Assembly: GCA_052145115.1 (NCBI GenBank)
Contig: JBKQPG010000096.1
Span: 27,961 to 91,960, forward strand
Direction: 5' to 3'
Origin: CAIVVT01 sp052145115
Lineage (GTDB): Bacteria > Acidobacteriota > Terriglobia > Bryobacterales > Bryobacteraceae
DNA length: 64,000 nt
The translations under genes and the position numbers were made by a program. A model generated the notes under the pieces. That model was given only the letters and a program-made list of their open reading frames with translations, had not been told where the DNA came from and did no database searches. This document shows, piece after piece, positions 25,068-32,784 of this stretch; positions within the stretch are counted from its first letter, which is position 1; every line of letters starts with the position of its first letter.

Positions 25068-26320
25068 AGAACGATTTCAATCCCGGCAGGATGCCAAGCG
25101 TTGCAGTGCGCCTGGCGAACGTCGTCGGGGCGCCGCTGAAAGGGCTGGTCGCGTTTGACGTAGACCGGATGCTCGATGATGCGCGCAGACTGACCGGACT
25201 GAGCGACTTTGGGGGGGACGAATTCCTCGAGCCGTTGCGCCTGCTTGCCGCGGGCCTCGGCAGCGGAGGCCGCCTCAGCTTCATGGGGCGCCTTCTATCC
25301 CGCCGCGAGCTGGTGCGCTGCCTGATCATGCGCCTGAAGATCGCCGAGTACTGCAGGCGCAATCCCGGAATCGTCGATGTGCCCGTGCCGGACCCGGTCG
25401 TGATCGTGGGCCTGCCGCGCTCCGGCACGACCTTTCTCCAGCGGCTGCTGGCGCAGGATCAGCGCACGCGGACCTTCCGTCTTTGGGAGCTGTATTCGCC
25501 GGTTCCTACCGGCTATGGCGATCCGAACGTCCCCGACACGCGCCTGAAGAGATTGCAGCGTGGCATGGCGCGTCACCGGAAACTCCTCTACTCGGCTTAC
25601 GGCCGCACGGTTATGGATACGATCCACCTCGCCCGGCCGGAGCTGCCGGAAGAGTGCATCCCATTACTGCAGATCTCATTCTGCTCAGCGATGTTCGGCC
25701 ATCAGGGCGCCGGGGCGCAATACAGCCGTTGGTTCCGCGAATCGGATCAGACGACGGCTTATCGCTACTATCGCCTGCAGCTCCAAATCCTCTTCGCTGG
25801 CCAGCCCTCTGCACGTCTGCTGGTCAAGCAGCCCGGCCACCTGCTGCATCTCGACGAGCTGTTGCGGGTCTTCCCCGGCGCGCAGCTCCTGTGGCTGCAT
25901 CGGAAGCCCGTGGAAGTTGTGCCGTCAATCTGCTCCCTGACCATGAGGATGCGGGCGCTGCTGGTTGCCCGGCAGGACCCGAATAAGGTCGGCCGCAGAG
26001 CACTGCAGAACGTGCGGCAGTGGTACGACAAGGCGCTGGATTCCCGGCAACGCCTGAAGCCGGACCAATACATGGACCTGGACTATCGCGAACTGGTGGC
26101 CGACCCGCTGGCGACGGCCGGGCGGGTTTACGATTATCTGGGCTGGGAGACCGGGGCCGAATGGGAGAACGCGCTGTCGGCCTATCTGAAACGCGACCGC
26201 GCAGCGCGGCAGGGCTGGCGTTACAAGCCCACGCCCGAGCACTTCGGCCTGACGGCGGAGGAAATCCGGGCCGCGTTCCAGGATCTCGCCGACCGGCTCC
26301 CGCCCTACGCTCTGGGTTGA
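25064..26320 (+). CDS. Sulfotransferase family protein
   Basis: A 418-residue protein. The GTG at 25064 overlaps the carrier protein's TGA and is preceded by AAGGGGGG. An in-frame ATG at 25091 is the alternative. The 5'-phosphosulfate loop is clear (VVIVGLPRSGTTFLQRLL, residues about 109-126). The 3'-phosphate region lies around LLWLHRKPVEVVPSICSLT, and the conserved C-terminal DLDYRELVADPLATA is present. The family transfers sulfuryl from PAPS to hydroxyls. As the last gene of a translationally coupled operon it probably sulfates the polyketide or lipid product, possibly while bound to the small carrier. PAPS supply genes are not in this window. Confidence 0.88.
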   Translation: MKNDFNPGRMPSVAVRLANVVGAPLKGLVAFDVDRMLDDARRLTGLSDFGGDEFLEPLRLLAAGLGSGGRLSFMGRLLSRRELVRCLIMRLKIAEYCRRNPGIVDVPVPDPVVIVGLPRSGTTFLQRLLAQDQRTRTFRLWELYSPVPTGYGDPNVPDTRLKRLQRGMARHRKLLYSAYGRTVMDTIHLARPELPEECIPLLQISFCSAMFGHQGAGAQYSRWFRESDQTTAYRYYRLQLQILFAGQPSARLLVKQPGHLLHLDELLRVFPGAQLLWLHRKPVEVVPSICSLTMRMRALLVARQDPNKVGRRALQNVRQWYDKALDSRQRLKPDQYMDLDYRELVADPLATAGRVYDYLGWETGAEWENALSAYLKRDRAARQGWRYKPTPEHFGLTAEEIRAAFQDLADRLPPYALG

Positions 26321-26362
26321 GCCGGCCGCGGCGGCGGCTGGCCGAATCGAACGCCAACGCGT

Positions 26363-26518
26363 TGCGCCTGCAGCGATGTTGTTATCGACTAGGTCCGCGA
26401 GTGCGGCCTCGAACGAGTACCCGAGGGCGCGCATCGACTCAAGAAGGTCCGCGGCGGACGGAGGCAGGTGGCTCTCTTCTGCCGAAGTGCTTGGTACGGT
26501 CGGGCGATTCTCTCCCAT
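26363..26518 (-). pseudogene. N-terminal scrap of a GHKL (Bergerat-fold) ATPase
   Basis: A reading frame beginning at ATG 26518 gives an acidic start, then LPPSAADLLESMRALGYSFE and AALADLVDNNIAAGA. The last block is the N-box of Hsp90/MutL/histidine-kinase-type ATPases (ExxxDxxDN). This start pattern is familiar from large stand-alone ATPases found in defence or Z1-nuclease contexts. Only about 52 residues survive, then the sequence becomes unrelated and runs into the sulfotransferase end. It is a broken gene next to a broken integrase. Confidence 0.6.
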
Positions 26519-26539
26519 GGATGTGACGGTCCTCTCGAC

Positions 26540-27076
26540 GGCCGGACGTGCGCCGAGATCCGGCACCTTAATCTGGATGAGGGCACCCTCGCAATCGAGC
26601 AGCGCAACTGGCATCAAAACATCGACAGACCCAAAACGGAAAAGAGCAGACGGAAACTCGCTATTGCCGGCTTAGTCAACCGCTATCGCGACTGGATCGC
26701 TGGACTGCGGGACTGCTGTCCGGAGTCCTCGGTTTTCCCGTAGCCAGAGGACCCATCGAGACCAATGTGGGATTCCGGTGTCAGTATCGACCAGCATCGC
26801 GCCGCGGCTGCCGAGGGATGTGATTTCCACGGGCTGGGACCGCACACCTTCCGCCGCGCGAATATTACATGACGCCAGGAGGTCGGCGGTTCAAGTATGG
26901 AGGCCTGCGAGATTGCTGGCCACGCCACCGTGCGGATGGCCGAAGAGTACAGCGTCGTACGAATAGAGCGCCAGGAGGAATTTACGCAGCGGATCCAGGA
27001 CAAGCTGTTCAGGGCGGGGGAGCGCGCGGCGGGCAGGAAGCTGGTCCAAATCAATTCGAGAGAAGCCGCAGCCTGA
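26540..27076 (+). pseudogene. int: Decayed tyrosine recombinase (integrase)
   Basis: One frame retains the catalytic half of a phage-type integrase: a box-I/linker region (IRHLNLDEGTLAIEQRNW, RPKTEKSRRKLAI), the HxxR box as GLGPHTFRRANIT, the GHA box as IAGHATVRMAEEYSVV with the tyrosine nucleophile, and a tail rich in RIQDKLFRAGER. It is interrupted by TAG at 26741-26743 and by TGA at 26870-26872, where Trp is usual. The catalytic Arg of box I is not evident, because the upstream part is replaced by the ATPase scrap. The frame ends at TGA 27074-27076. The enzyme is inactive, and the element it moved is largely lost. Confidence 0.85.
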
Positions 27077-27214
27077 TTAGCGTAGGCCACGACTGTGCCG
27101 CGGCATTCTCCCTCGCTCCAACAGATGCGGCGACAAACCTACCCGCCAAGACCACGCCGAATCAATGTGCCGTCCAAGCTCGCGCCCGGGCCGGGTTCTT
27201 GGTGGAGGCCAGCC

Positions 27215-27277
27215 GGAGTCCATTTGGAGTCCAAACGCCAACATTCGGTACCCTTGGCGTCCAAATGGAGTCCAAAT
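27215..27277 (+). repeat. Four 11-bp direct repeats, candidate integrase arm sites
   Basis: Copies of GGAGTCCAAAT start at 27215 (ends ATTT), 27226 (ends AAAC), 27256 (GGCGTCCAAAT) and 27267 (exact). They form two tandem pairs, each with exact 11-bp phasing, 41 bp apart. They lie between the integrase remnant and the tRNA fragment, which is where tyrosine integrases have their arm-type binding sites. Confidence 0.6.
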
Positions 27278-27336
27278 CGATTATCTGTAAGTTTTTGAGA
27301 ACATTAGAAACTTCGCTGTAAGTTATTGATCCAAGC

Positions 27337-27384
27337 ACCTTGGCACGGTAGAGGTCGCAGATTCGAGTTCTGCCGGGCCCACCA
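27337..27384 (+). other. 3' fragment of tRNA-Ala(GGC), likely attachment site
   Basis: The sequence contains the anticodon loop TTGGCAC (anticodon GGC) at 27340-27346 with the 3' anticodon stem and part of the 5' stem. A perfect T-arm follows (GCAGA, loop TTCGAGT, TCTGC; 27357-27373). The 3' acceptor strand CGGGCCC runs 27374-27380, followed by ACCA. The 5' half (acceptor, D-arm) is absent. A tRNA cut at its anticodon loop and running to its 3' end is the classic footprint of tyrosine-integrase insertion into a tRNA gene. It pairs with the integrase remnant 260 bp upstream. It is not a functional tRNA. Confidence 0.8.
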
Positions 27385-27805
27385 CCTGAATTGTCGAAAA
27401 TAATTACAGTCGCAAATTCATCCTCTTCGTCGGATGAAATCACTTCGGCCCTTTGCGGCCCCTTCTCATAGGCCCTGACTGCGCTCGGCCGTCGATTTTC
27501 AGTGCCCCTCCACAAGCCAGTCGAACCAGGCGCACGCTCCTGGATACGGCGCATGGCCTACTCCTGGCGCTCCTCATCAGCCAGGCCGTAAAGCAGCGGC
27601 GTGTCCATCTTGGAATGGCAAGCCGCGCCATGCGCTCCCCGAACTCAGGTTGGCGTTTTCGCAGACGACGAATTCGATGGTCGCATGGAGACTGAACCGC
27701 GTCTGCCGCCCCGTGGCTCAGCCGCTCGCGGCGCTTTTGTGCCAACGCCGGACCGGGCAGTGGGGATAGAATCGCACTTCGGGCACTCGACCCTGTCTGA
27801 TCGGC
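27385..27805. other. Intergenic region without a recognisable gene
   Basis: About 420 bp between the attachment-site fragment and the histidine kinase. Short frames on both strands match nothing I recognise and are likely leftovers of the integrated element. The kinase promoter should lie in the last 100 bp. Confidence 0.4.
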
Positions 27806-30019
27806 ATGAACATCCTCCCTTCCACCATCGAAGCGGTCGTCATTGCGAACCTCAGTCTGGGGATGGTGGCGACCTTGGTTCTGGTTTATTACCGGCTGCG
27901 CCGGGATCCATTTCTGGGCTTTTTCGCGGCCTTTTGGGCGGCTCAGGCGATCCTGTTCGGCGGGAGCCTGGTCCTGGCCCGGATGGGGAACGCGGCCGGA
28001 TCGGAGCTCGGGAGCAACTGGGTCCTGCCGGTTCTGCTGGTGGTGGCCGTATTGCAACCGCTGTTTCTGGCGCTTTCCGCCTACAGCCTTTCGGAGCGGC
28101 CATTGAACCGGCGGGTGCTGGGCGGATTGGTGCTTGCCACGGGCCTGATATGGGCTTTGGTTTCCGCCGGTGCGGCCCCGCTTTTCCGCCTGAGCCTCTC
28201 CCCCATGGAGAGCTTCCAGTTCGGCCGGGCGGCGCTGAACGGCCTCGGGTTTGCTGTTTTTTCCATCGCCTTCCAGCGTTATCGAAGCAGGCGTTCCCGC
28301 CTCACTCTGATTCTCACGCTGCTGCCCAGCCTCGGATATGCGCTGCATTACTTCGCTGTCGCGCTGGCCCTCGCCGGTGTAATGCCCGCCTATCTGAACT
28401 ACTCCTATCTGGCCGGCACGTGTTTGCCGGTTGGCATCGTCCTGGGCGTGGTGCTGACCGTGGTGGATGAAGCGATTCAGGCGCAGCGCGCCCGGGTCGA
28501 CGCCGAACGCCGCTTTCGTATCCTGCTCGAAAACATCCCGCTGGCCGGCATCATGCTGGATGCCTCCAGCCGCATTCAGTTTTGCAATCGCCATCTGGCG
28601 GAGCTGCTGCAGCAGACCCCGGAACAAATGTTGGGCGCACTGTGGATTGATGCCTTTGTCGCGCCCGGAACGCGTGCCGCCGCAAGCCGGTTGCTCTCCG
28701 ATCAGTTCGCCGCCGAGCAGGCTCCCGCGCTGTCGGAGGAGGTGATCCAGGACGCGCGCGGCAACACGCGCCTGATCCGCTGGGCCTATCTGCTGATTCC
28801 CTCCTCCACGCCAGACGAGCGGCTGGTGGCGCGCATCGGCTTCGACCTGACCGAGCAGCGGCTGAGGGAGGACAGCCTGGCCGAAGCGCAACGCCTGGAA
28901 AGCCTGGGGCGCCTGGCTGGCGGGCTGGCTCACGACCTCAACAACTACCTCACCGTGGTCAACGGCTATGCGCAGATGATCTGCGACGGCCGGGATGCCT
29001 CCGAATCGCTGCGCCAGAAAGCGGGCCGCATCCTCACGGCCGGACAGCAGGGCGCGGACTTGATCCGGCAACTGCTGGCCTTCAGCCGGCGCCAGGTGAT
29101 CCAGCCCACCGCCCTCGCGTTGAACGACCAGATCGTGAGAGCGCAAACAATGTTGCGGCAACTGGTCCCCATCAGCGTCGAACTCCGGTTCGAACTGGCG
29201 GCGCAGCCGGATACCGTGTGCATCGACGCGTCGCAGTTGCGGCAACTGCTGCTGAATCTGGTCACCAATGCGCGCGATGCGATTGATGGGCCCGGTTGGA
29301 TCCTGATTGAGACGGCGACGGCCGAGGTCGATGCGTCCTCTGCGGCGAAGAACGGGCGCGCGCAGCCCGGCCGCCACGCCGTTCTGGCCGTTACGGATTC
29401 GGGCCAAGGCATGGATGCCGAAACCAAGGCGCGGGTTTTCGAGCCGTTCTTCACCACCAAGCAGATGGGCCGCGGCACGGGGCTCGGGCTGGCCACGGTC
29501 TACGGCATCGTGCGCAATGCCGGTGGCGCAATCTGGGTTTACACCGAACCGGGACGCGGATCGACGTTCAAAATCTACCTGCCGCTCACCGAGGCCGCTC
29601 CGCTGAGGGAGGAGCCGCCGGTTGATTCGGCCCCGGCATCCGGCACCGAATCGATTGTGGTTGTCGAGGACCATGAGGACGTGCGCAAGTTCATGCGCGA
29701 GGCCTTGGGCGAGGCCGGCTACGCGATTGCCGAAGCGGCAACTCCAGCCCAGGCCCTGGCGCAGGTGGAGCATGCCGGACCCGCGCCGGCGCTGCTCATT
29801 ACGGATGTTGTGCTACCCGAGATGAGCGGCGTCGATCTGGCTCTACAGCTCCAGCGCCGCTTCCCGTCCCTGGCGGTATTGTATGTCTCCGGCTACACCC
29901 CGAACGTGATTGCGAAACAAGGCATTCTGAAGCCCGGATTCAATTACTTGGCCAAGCCGTTCTCGTCCACCGAACTGTTGAAGAAGACGCGCGAAGTGCT
30001 GGACGCGAAACCGCGCTAG
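27806..30019 (+). CDS. Hybrid sensor histidine kinase with receiver domain
   Basis: A 737-residue protein. About seven membrane segments fill residues 5-225, then a PAS domain (about 230-345: FRILLENIPLAGIMLDASSR). A HisKA dimerisation domain has the phospho-acceptor His376 (RLAGGLAHDLNNYLTVV). The ATPase domain has an N-box (LLLNLVTNARDAI) and G-boxes (DSGQGMDAET, GTGLGLATVYG). The C-terminal receiver has Asp667 (LLITDVVLPEMSG) and a conserved Lys (FNYLAKPFSS). No DNA-binding output domain or partner regulator is adjacent, so the phosphate probably passes to a distant regulator. The signal is unknown; the membrane domain suggests a lipid or small-molecule ligand. Confidence 0.92.
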   Translation: MNILPSTIEAVVIANLSLGMVATLVLVYYRLRRDPFLGFFAAFWAAQAILFGGSLVLARMGNAAGSELGSNWVLPVLLVVAVLQPLFLALSAYSLSERPLNRRVLGGLVLATGLIWALVSAGAAPLFRLSLSPMESFQFGRAALNGLGFAVFSIAFQRYRSRRSRLTLILTLLPSLGYALHYFAVALALAGVMPAYLNYSYLAGTCLPVGIVLGVVLTVVDEAIQAQRARVDAERRFRILLENIPLAGIMLDASSRIQFCNRHLAELLQQTPEQMLGALWIDAFVAPGTRAAASRLLSDQFAAEQAPALSEEVIQDARGNTRLIRWAYLLIPSSTPDERLVARIGFDLTEQRLREDSLAEAQRLESLGRLAGGLAHDLNNYLTVVNGYAQMICDGRDASESLRQKAGRILTAGQQGADLIRQLLAFSRRQVIQPTALALNDQIVRAQTMLRQLVPISVELRFELAAQPDTVCIDASQLRQLLLNLVTNARDAIDGPGWILIETATAEVDASSAAKNGRAQPGRHAVLAVTDSGQGMDAETKARVFEPFFTTKQMGRGTGLGLATVYGIVRNAGGAIWVYTEPGRGSTFKIYLPLTEAAPLREEPPVDSAPASGTESIVVVEDHEDVRKFMREALGEAGYAIAEAATPAQALAQVEHAGPAPALLITDVVLPEMSGVDLALQLQRRFPSLAVLYVSGYTPNVIAKQGILKPGFNYLAKPFSSTELLKKTREVLDAKPR

Positions 30020-30146
30020 GCGGGTGGCGCCGTGCCTGGGTCGGAAATGCAACCGCGGGAGTGGGGCGTTTAGGCCACGCCCGTTGCGGCATGATCACAC
30101 CGCGCTACTACCCCGGCCCCGGCCGCTCCTGCGATAATTCGGAGGT

Positions 30147-31178
30147 ATGCTGATTCGCGCCCGCGCCCCGCTGCGGCTCGGTTTTGCCGGCGGCGGCACG
30201 GATGTCTCTCCGTATTGCGACCTGCATGGCGGAGCGATTCTCAACGCCACCATCGATTTGTATGCCACCTCCGTGCTGCGGCCGCGCGACGACGGGATCG
30301 TGCGCTTCCACGCCGCTGACCGCGGCAGCGTCTTCGAGGACCGCGCGGCGGCCGGCTTCCCGCTCGAGGAACCGCTGGTACTGCACAAGGCCACTTACAA
30401 CCACATCGTCGCCAACCACGCCTTCGGGCGTCCGCTGGCGCTGGATCTGACCACCTATTCGGATGCCCCGGCGGGCTCCGGGCTGGGCGCCAGCTCGACC
30501 CTGTGCGTGACCATGGTCCAGGCCTTCACCGAGTGGCTGCACCTGCCGCTGGGGCTGCACGACATGGCGCGCACCGCGTTCCAGGTGGAGCGCGTCGAGC
30601 TGGCGATGCACGGCGGCCGGCAGGACCAGTTCGCGGCGGCCTTCGGCGGCTTCAATTTCATGGAGTTCTTCGCCCAGGAACGCGTGATCGTCAATCCGCT
30701 GCGCCTGAAGCCCTGGATCGTGGCCGAACTGGAGGCCTCCCTGATCCTCTTTTACACCGGCGTCTCGCGCGACTCGGCGGCCATCATCGACCGCCAGATT
30801 CAGAATTTGAAGCTCGCTAGTCCGGAGATTCTGGAGCAGTTCCACGCCATCAGGCATCAGGCCTTCGAGATGAAGGAGACGCTGATTCGCGGCGACATCC
30901 GGGCTTTCGCCACAAGCCTGGGGCAAAGCTGGCAGGCCAAGAAAAACACCGCCCAGGGCATCTCCACCACGGTCATCGAAGCGGCCCTGGAGACCGCGCG
31001 CGACCACGGCGCCTATGCCGGCAAGGTCAGCGGCGCGGGCGGCGGCGGATTCGTGATGCTGATCGTCGATCCGCTGCGCCGCGTCGCAGTGCTGCGCGCG
31101 CTGGAGCAGCTTCCAGGACACGTGATCCCCTGCCATTTCACGCACGAAGGCGTACAGACGTGGACCGTGGAGGAATAA
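30147..31178 (+). CDS. hddA: GHMP kinase, D-glycero-D-manno-heptose 7-phosphate kinase-like
   Basis: A 343-residue GHMP-superfamily kinase. It shows the N-terminal IRARAPLRLGFAGGGTDVSP, the phosphate-binding loop SDAPAGSGLGASSTLCV (about residues 107-123) and the C-terminal SGAGGGGFVMLIVDP glycine motif. The GGTDV/GSGLGASS combination is typical of HddA, which phosphorylates heptose 7-phosphate at C1 on the alpha side. The next gene, a sugar-1-phosphate nucleotidyltransferase, overlaps it by 19 bp, matching the GDP-heptose pathway (HddA then HddC). A GGAGGT lies directly upstream of the ATG. Fucokinase-type activity is a less likely alternative. Confidence 0.82.
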   Translation: MLIRARAPLRLGFAGGGTDVSPYCDLHGGAILNATIDLYATSVLRPRDDGIVRFHAADRGSVFEDRAAAGFPLEEPLVLHKATYNHIVANHAFGRPLALDLTTYSDAPAGSGLGASSTLCVTMVQAFTEWLHLPLGLHDMARTAFQVERVELAMHGGRQDQFAAAFGGFNFMEFFAQERVIVNPLRLKPWIVAELEASLILFYTGVSRDSAAIIDRQIQNLKLASPEILEQFHAIRHQAFEMKETLIRGDIRAFATSLGQSWQAKKNTAQGISTTVIEAALETARDHGAYAGKVSGAGGGGFVMLIVDPLRRVAVLRALEQLPGHVIPCHFTHEGVQTWTVEE

Positions 31179-31876
31179 CTGAGGCCATCGTCCTGGCCGG
31201 CGGCTTCGGCACCCGTCTGCGCACCGTGCTCAAGGACGTGCCCAAGATCCTCGCGCCGGTGCGCGGCGTCGCGTTCGTACATTACATTCTGAGCTGGCTC
31301 GAGAACCAGGGCGTGGAGCGCGTGGTCGCCAGCACCGGCTACCTCGCCGATCAGGTCGCGGCCGAACTGCGCCGCTATCCGGGCCGCCTCCTGATCGAAT
31401 GCGTGAGAGAGCAGACGCCGCTCGGCACCGGCGGGGCGATCTACCGCGGCTTGCGCGAAATCCGGGGCGAGCACGCGTTCGCGTTGAACGGCGACACATA
31501 CTTCCCGGGCGATCTGGCTGTACTCCAGGCGGCCGCCCGGCGCCTCGACGCCCCGCTGGCGGTGGCTCTGCGGCGGCTGGAGGACACCTCGCGCTACGGC
31601 GCGGTCGAGGTGCGCGACGGCCGCATCGTCGGTTTTCACGAGAAAGGCCGCAGCGGCCCGGGCCTCCTCAACGCCGGGCTCTACCTGCTCCCGCGCGACC
31701 TCTGGCGGACCGTGCCGATGCCCGACGTATTCTCCTGGGAACTCGATTTCCTGCAGCCTTTGGCGCCCAAGCTGCTGATGGCCGGAGTGGTTCTCGATGC
31801 GCCCTTCCTGGACATCGGCACCCCCGAGAGTTACGCCCGAGCGGAGGGTGTCCTGCCACAGCTGGCAGACCTCTGA
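31160..31876 (+). CDS. hddC: Sugar-1-phosphate nucleotidyltransferase, HddC-like
   Basis: A 238-residue protein with the nucleotidyltransferase signature AIVLAGGFGTRLRTVLKDVPK at the N-terminus and the metal/sugar motif FALNGDTYF near residue 110, and no left-handed beta-helix. The start is GTG at 31160, overlapping hddA by 19 bp. It probably makes GDP-D-glycero-alpha-D-manno-heptose for a surface glycan. GmhA and GmhB are not in this window. Its stop codon lies inside the left inverted repeat of the adjacent transposase element, so the element sits exactly at the gene's 3' end. Confidence 0.8.
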   Translation: MDRGGITEAIVLAGGFGTRLRTVLKDVPKILAPVRGVAFVHYILSWLENQGVERVVASTGYLADQVAAELRRYPGRLLIECVREQTPLGTGGAIYRGLREIRGEHAFALNGDTYFPGDLAVLQAAARRLDAPLAVALRRLEDTSRYGAVEVRDGRIVGFHEKGRSGPGLLNAGLYLLPRDLWRTVPMPDVFSWELDFLQPLAPKLLMAGVVLDAPFLDIGTPESYARAEGVLPQLADL

Positions 31877-31959
31877 AAAAGGCACTCTGCGAGCCGCCGC
31901 CACACTCGCGTGCTCCGACAACCCATCGCCAATGAATGACCACGTTTCAGAGCCGCGAC
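31866..31959 (+). repeat. Left inverted repeat of RAYT element
   Basis: This 94-bp arm starts CAGACCTCTGAAAAAGGCAC and ends GTTTCAGAGCCGCGAC. It aligns without gaps to the reverse complement of 32581-32674, with about 83 percent identity counted by eye. It contains the TGA stop of the upstream nucleotidyltransferase gene. Confidence 0.8.
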
Positions 31960-32027
31960 CGGGAGTCGGCCAGCCCTCCCGCGACCATTCGCGAGACGGT
32001 CTGTCAGAATGATTAGCCAGGACGCTC

Positions 32028-32523
32028 ATGCGGTACTTCATCACCTTCGCATGCTACGGAGCGCACCTGCACGGCGCCGCGTCGGGTTCCGTCGACCGGC
32101 GTCACATTTTGTTTCAAGGCCGATTTGTTGCCCCCAATCCGCGCCGCGAGTCGTTAGAACTTGAGCGGATGCGGCAGCCGCCGTATATGCTCGACCAGGA
32201 CGCTCGCACAGTCGCGCTCGAGGCGCTGCGCGAGGTTTGTGAGTGCCGCGGATGGGCGTTGTTGGCCGCGCACGTGCGGACCTATCACGTCCATGTCGTG
32301 GCGCAGGCCGAGGATCCCCCCCGAGCAAGTCATGATTGGCTTCAAGTCCTACGCCAGCCGCGCGTTAAATCGCCTGGGAGCCGACGGCGCGAATCGCCGG
32401 CGCTGGGCCCATCATGGAAGTACCCGCCGGTTGTGGAAGGACCAGGGCCTGCAGGAAGCGATCCACTATGTCGTCCATGAACAAGGCGAACCGATGGCTG
32501 TCTTCATCGCCGACGTCCCCTGA
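32028..32523 (+). pseudogene. RAYT/IS200-like transposase, frameshifted
   Basis: The N-terminal frame starts at ATG 32028 (MRYFITFACYGAHLHG) and contains the HUH motif as TYHVHVVAQAEDPP. After a C7 run at 32316-32322 the family sequence continues in the next frame: EQVMIGFKSYASRALNRLG with the Tyr nucleophile region, RRLWKDQGLQEAIHYVVHEQ, and a stop at 32521-32523. Six Cs instead of seven would give one continuous protein of about 164 residues (Y1_Tnp/TnpA_REP type). It is either a true pseudogene or a homopolymer sequencing error. The inverted repeats on both sides support the RAYT identification. Confidence 0.8.
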
Positions 32524-32580
32524 CGGCGCCACCGCTCAGTCGAAAGTCCAGCGTAACGTGGGGGCAAGGGCCGGCTGACA

Positions 32581-32674
32581 GTCGCGGCTCTGAAACATGG
32601 TCGTTCGTTCTCAATGGGTTGCCGGGCCGCGCGAGTGTGTCGGCGGCTCGCGGAATGCCCTTTTCAGCGGCCTG
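32581..32674 (-). repeat. Right inverted repeat of RAYT element
   Basis: This is the inverted partner of 31866-31959. It begins GTCGCGGCTCTGAAACATGG and ends TTTTCAGCGGCCTG. The structured RNA region before the SYLF gene begins about 40 bp beyond it. Confidence 0.8.
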
Positions 32675-32715
32675 TTCGTCGCTGTGTCCAGCCAGCGGCT
32701 GGGCGAAAATTACGG

Positions 32716-32782
32716 AACCCTAATGGACTTGAAATACGTCCCTAGGGTTGGACATCAATTCTCCTTGGTCTGACCTGGACCA
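32716..32782 (+). ncRNA. Candidate structured leader or small RNA
   Basis: Two hairpins precede the terminator. The first is a compound one: AACCCTA (32716-32722) pairs with TAGGGTT (32743-32749), with an inner GGAC/GTCC stem and a 9-nt loop. The second pairs TGGTC (32766-32770) with GACCA (32778-32782). With the intrinsic terminator at 32785-32819 this looks like either a short independent RNA or an attenuator or riboswitch leader for the SYLF gene that starts at 32868. I do not recognise a known family. Confidence 0.45.
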
Positions 32783-32784
32783 TA

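Larger units (their letters stand above)
31866..32674 (+). mobile_element. RAYT-type element with 94-bp inverted repeats
   Basis: A REP-associated-type transposase gene (frameshifted) lies between two inverted copies of a 94-bp sequence, 31866-31959 and 32581-32674. By eye they differ at about 16 positions with no gaps, mostly transitions. Each repeat also holds shorter internal palindromes such as GCGAG...CTCGC. The arrangement matches REP/BIME-flanked RAYT genes. The element is now probably immobile, because its transposase frame is broken. Confidence 0.75.

Noticed and set aside
27440..29773. A 777-residue open frame on the minus strand
   Set aside because: It is antisense to the histidine kinase, which has complete HisKA, ATPase and receiver motifs.
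29100..30146. A kinase-hddA operon
   Set aside because: There is a 127-bp gap with no coupling and no functional link, so they are treated as separate units.
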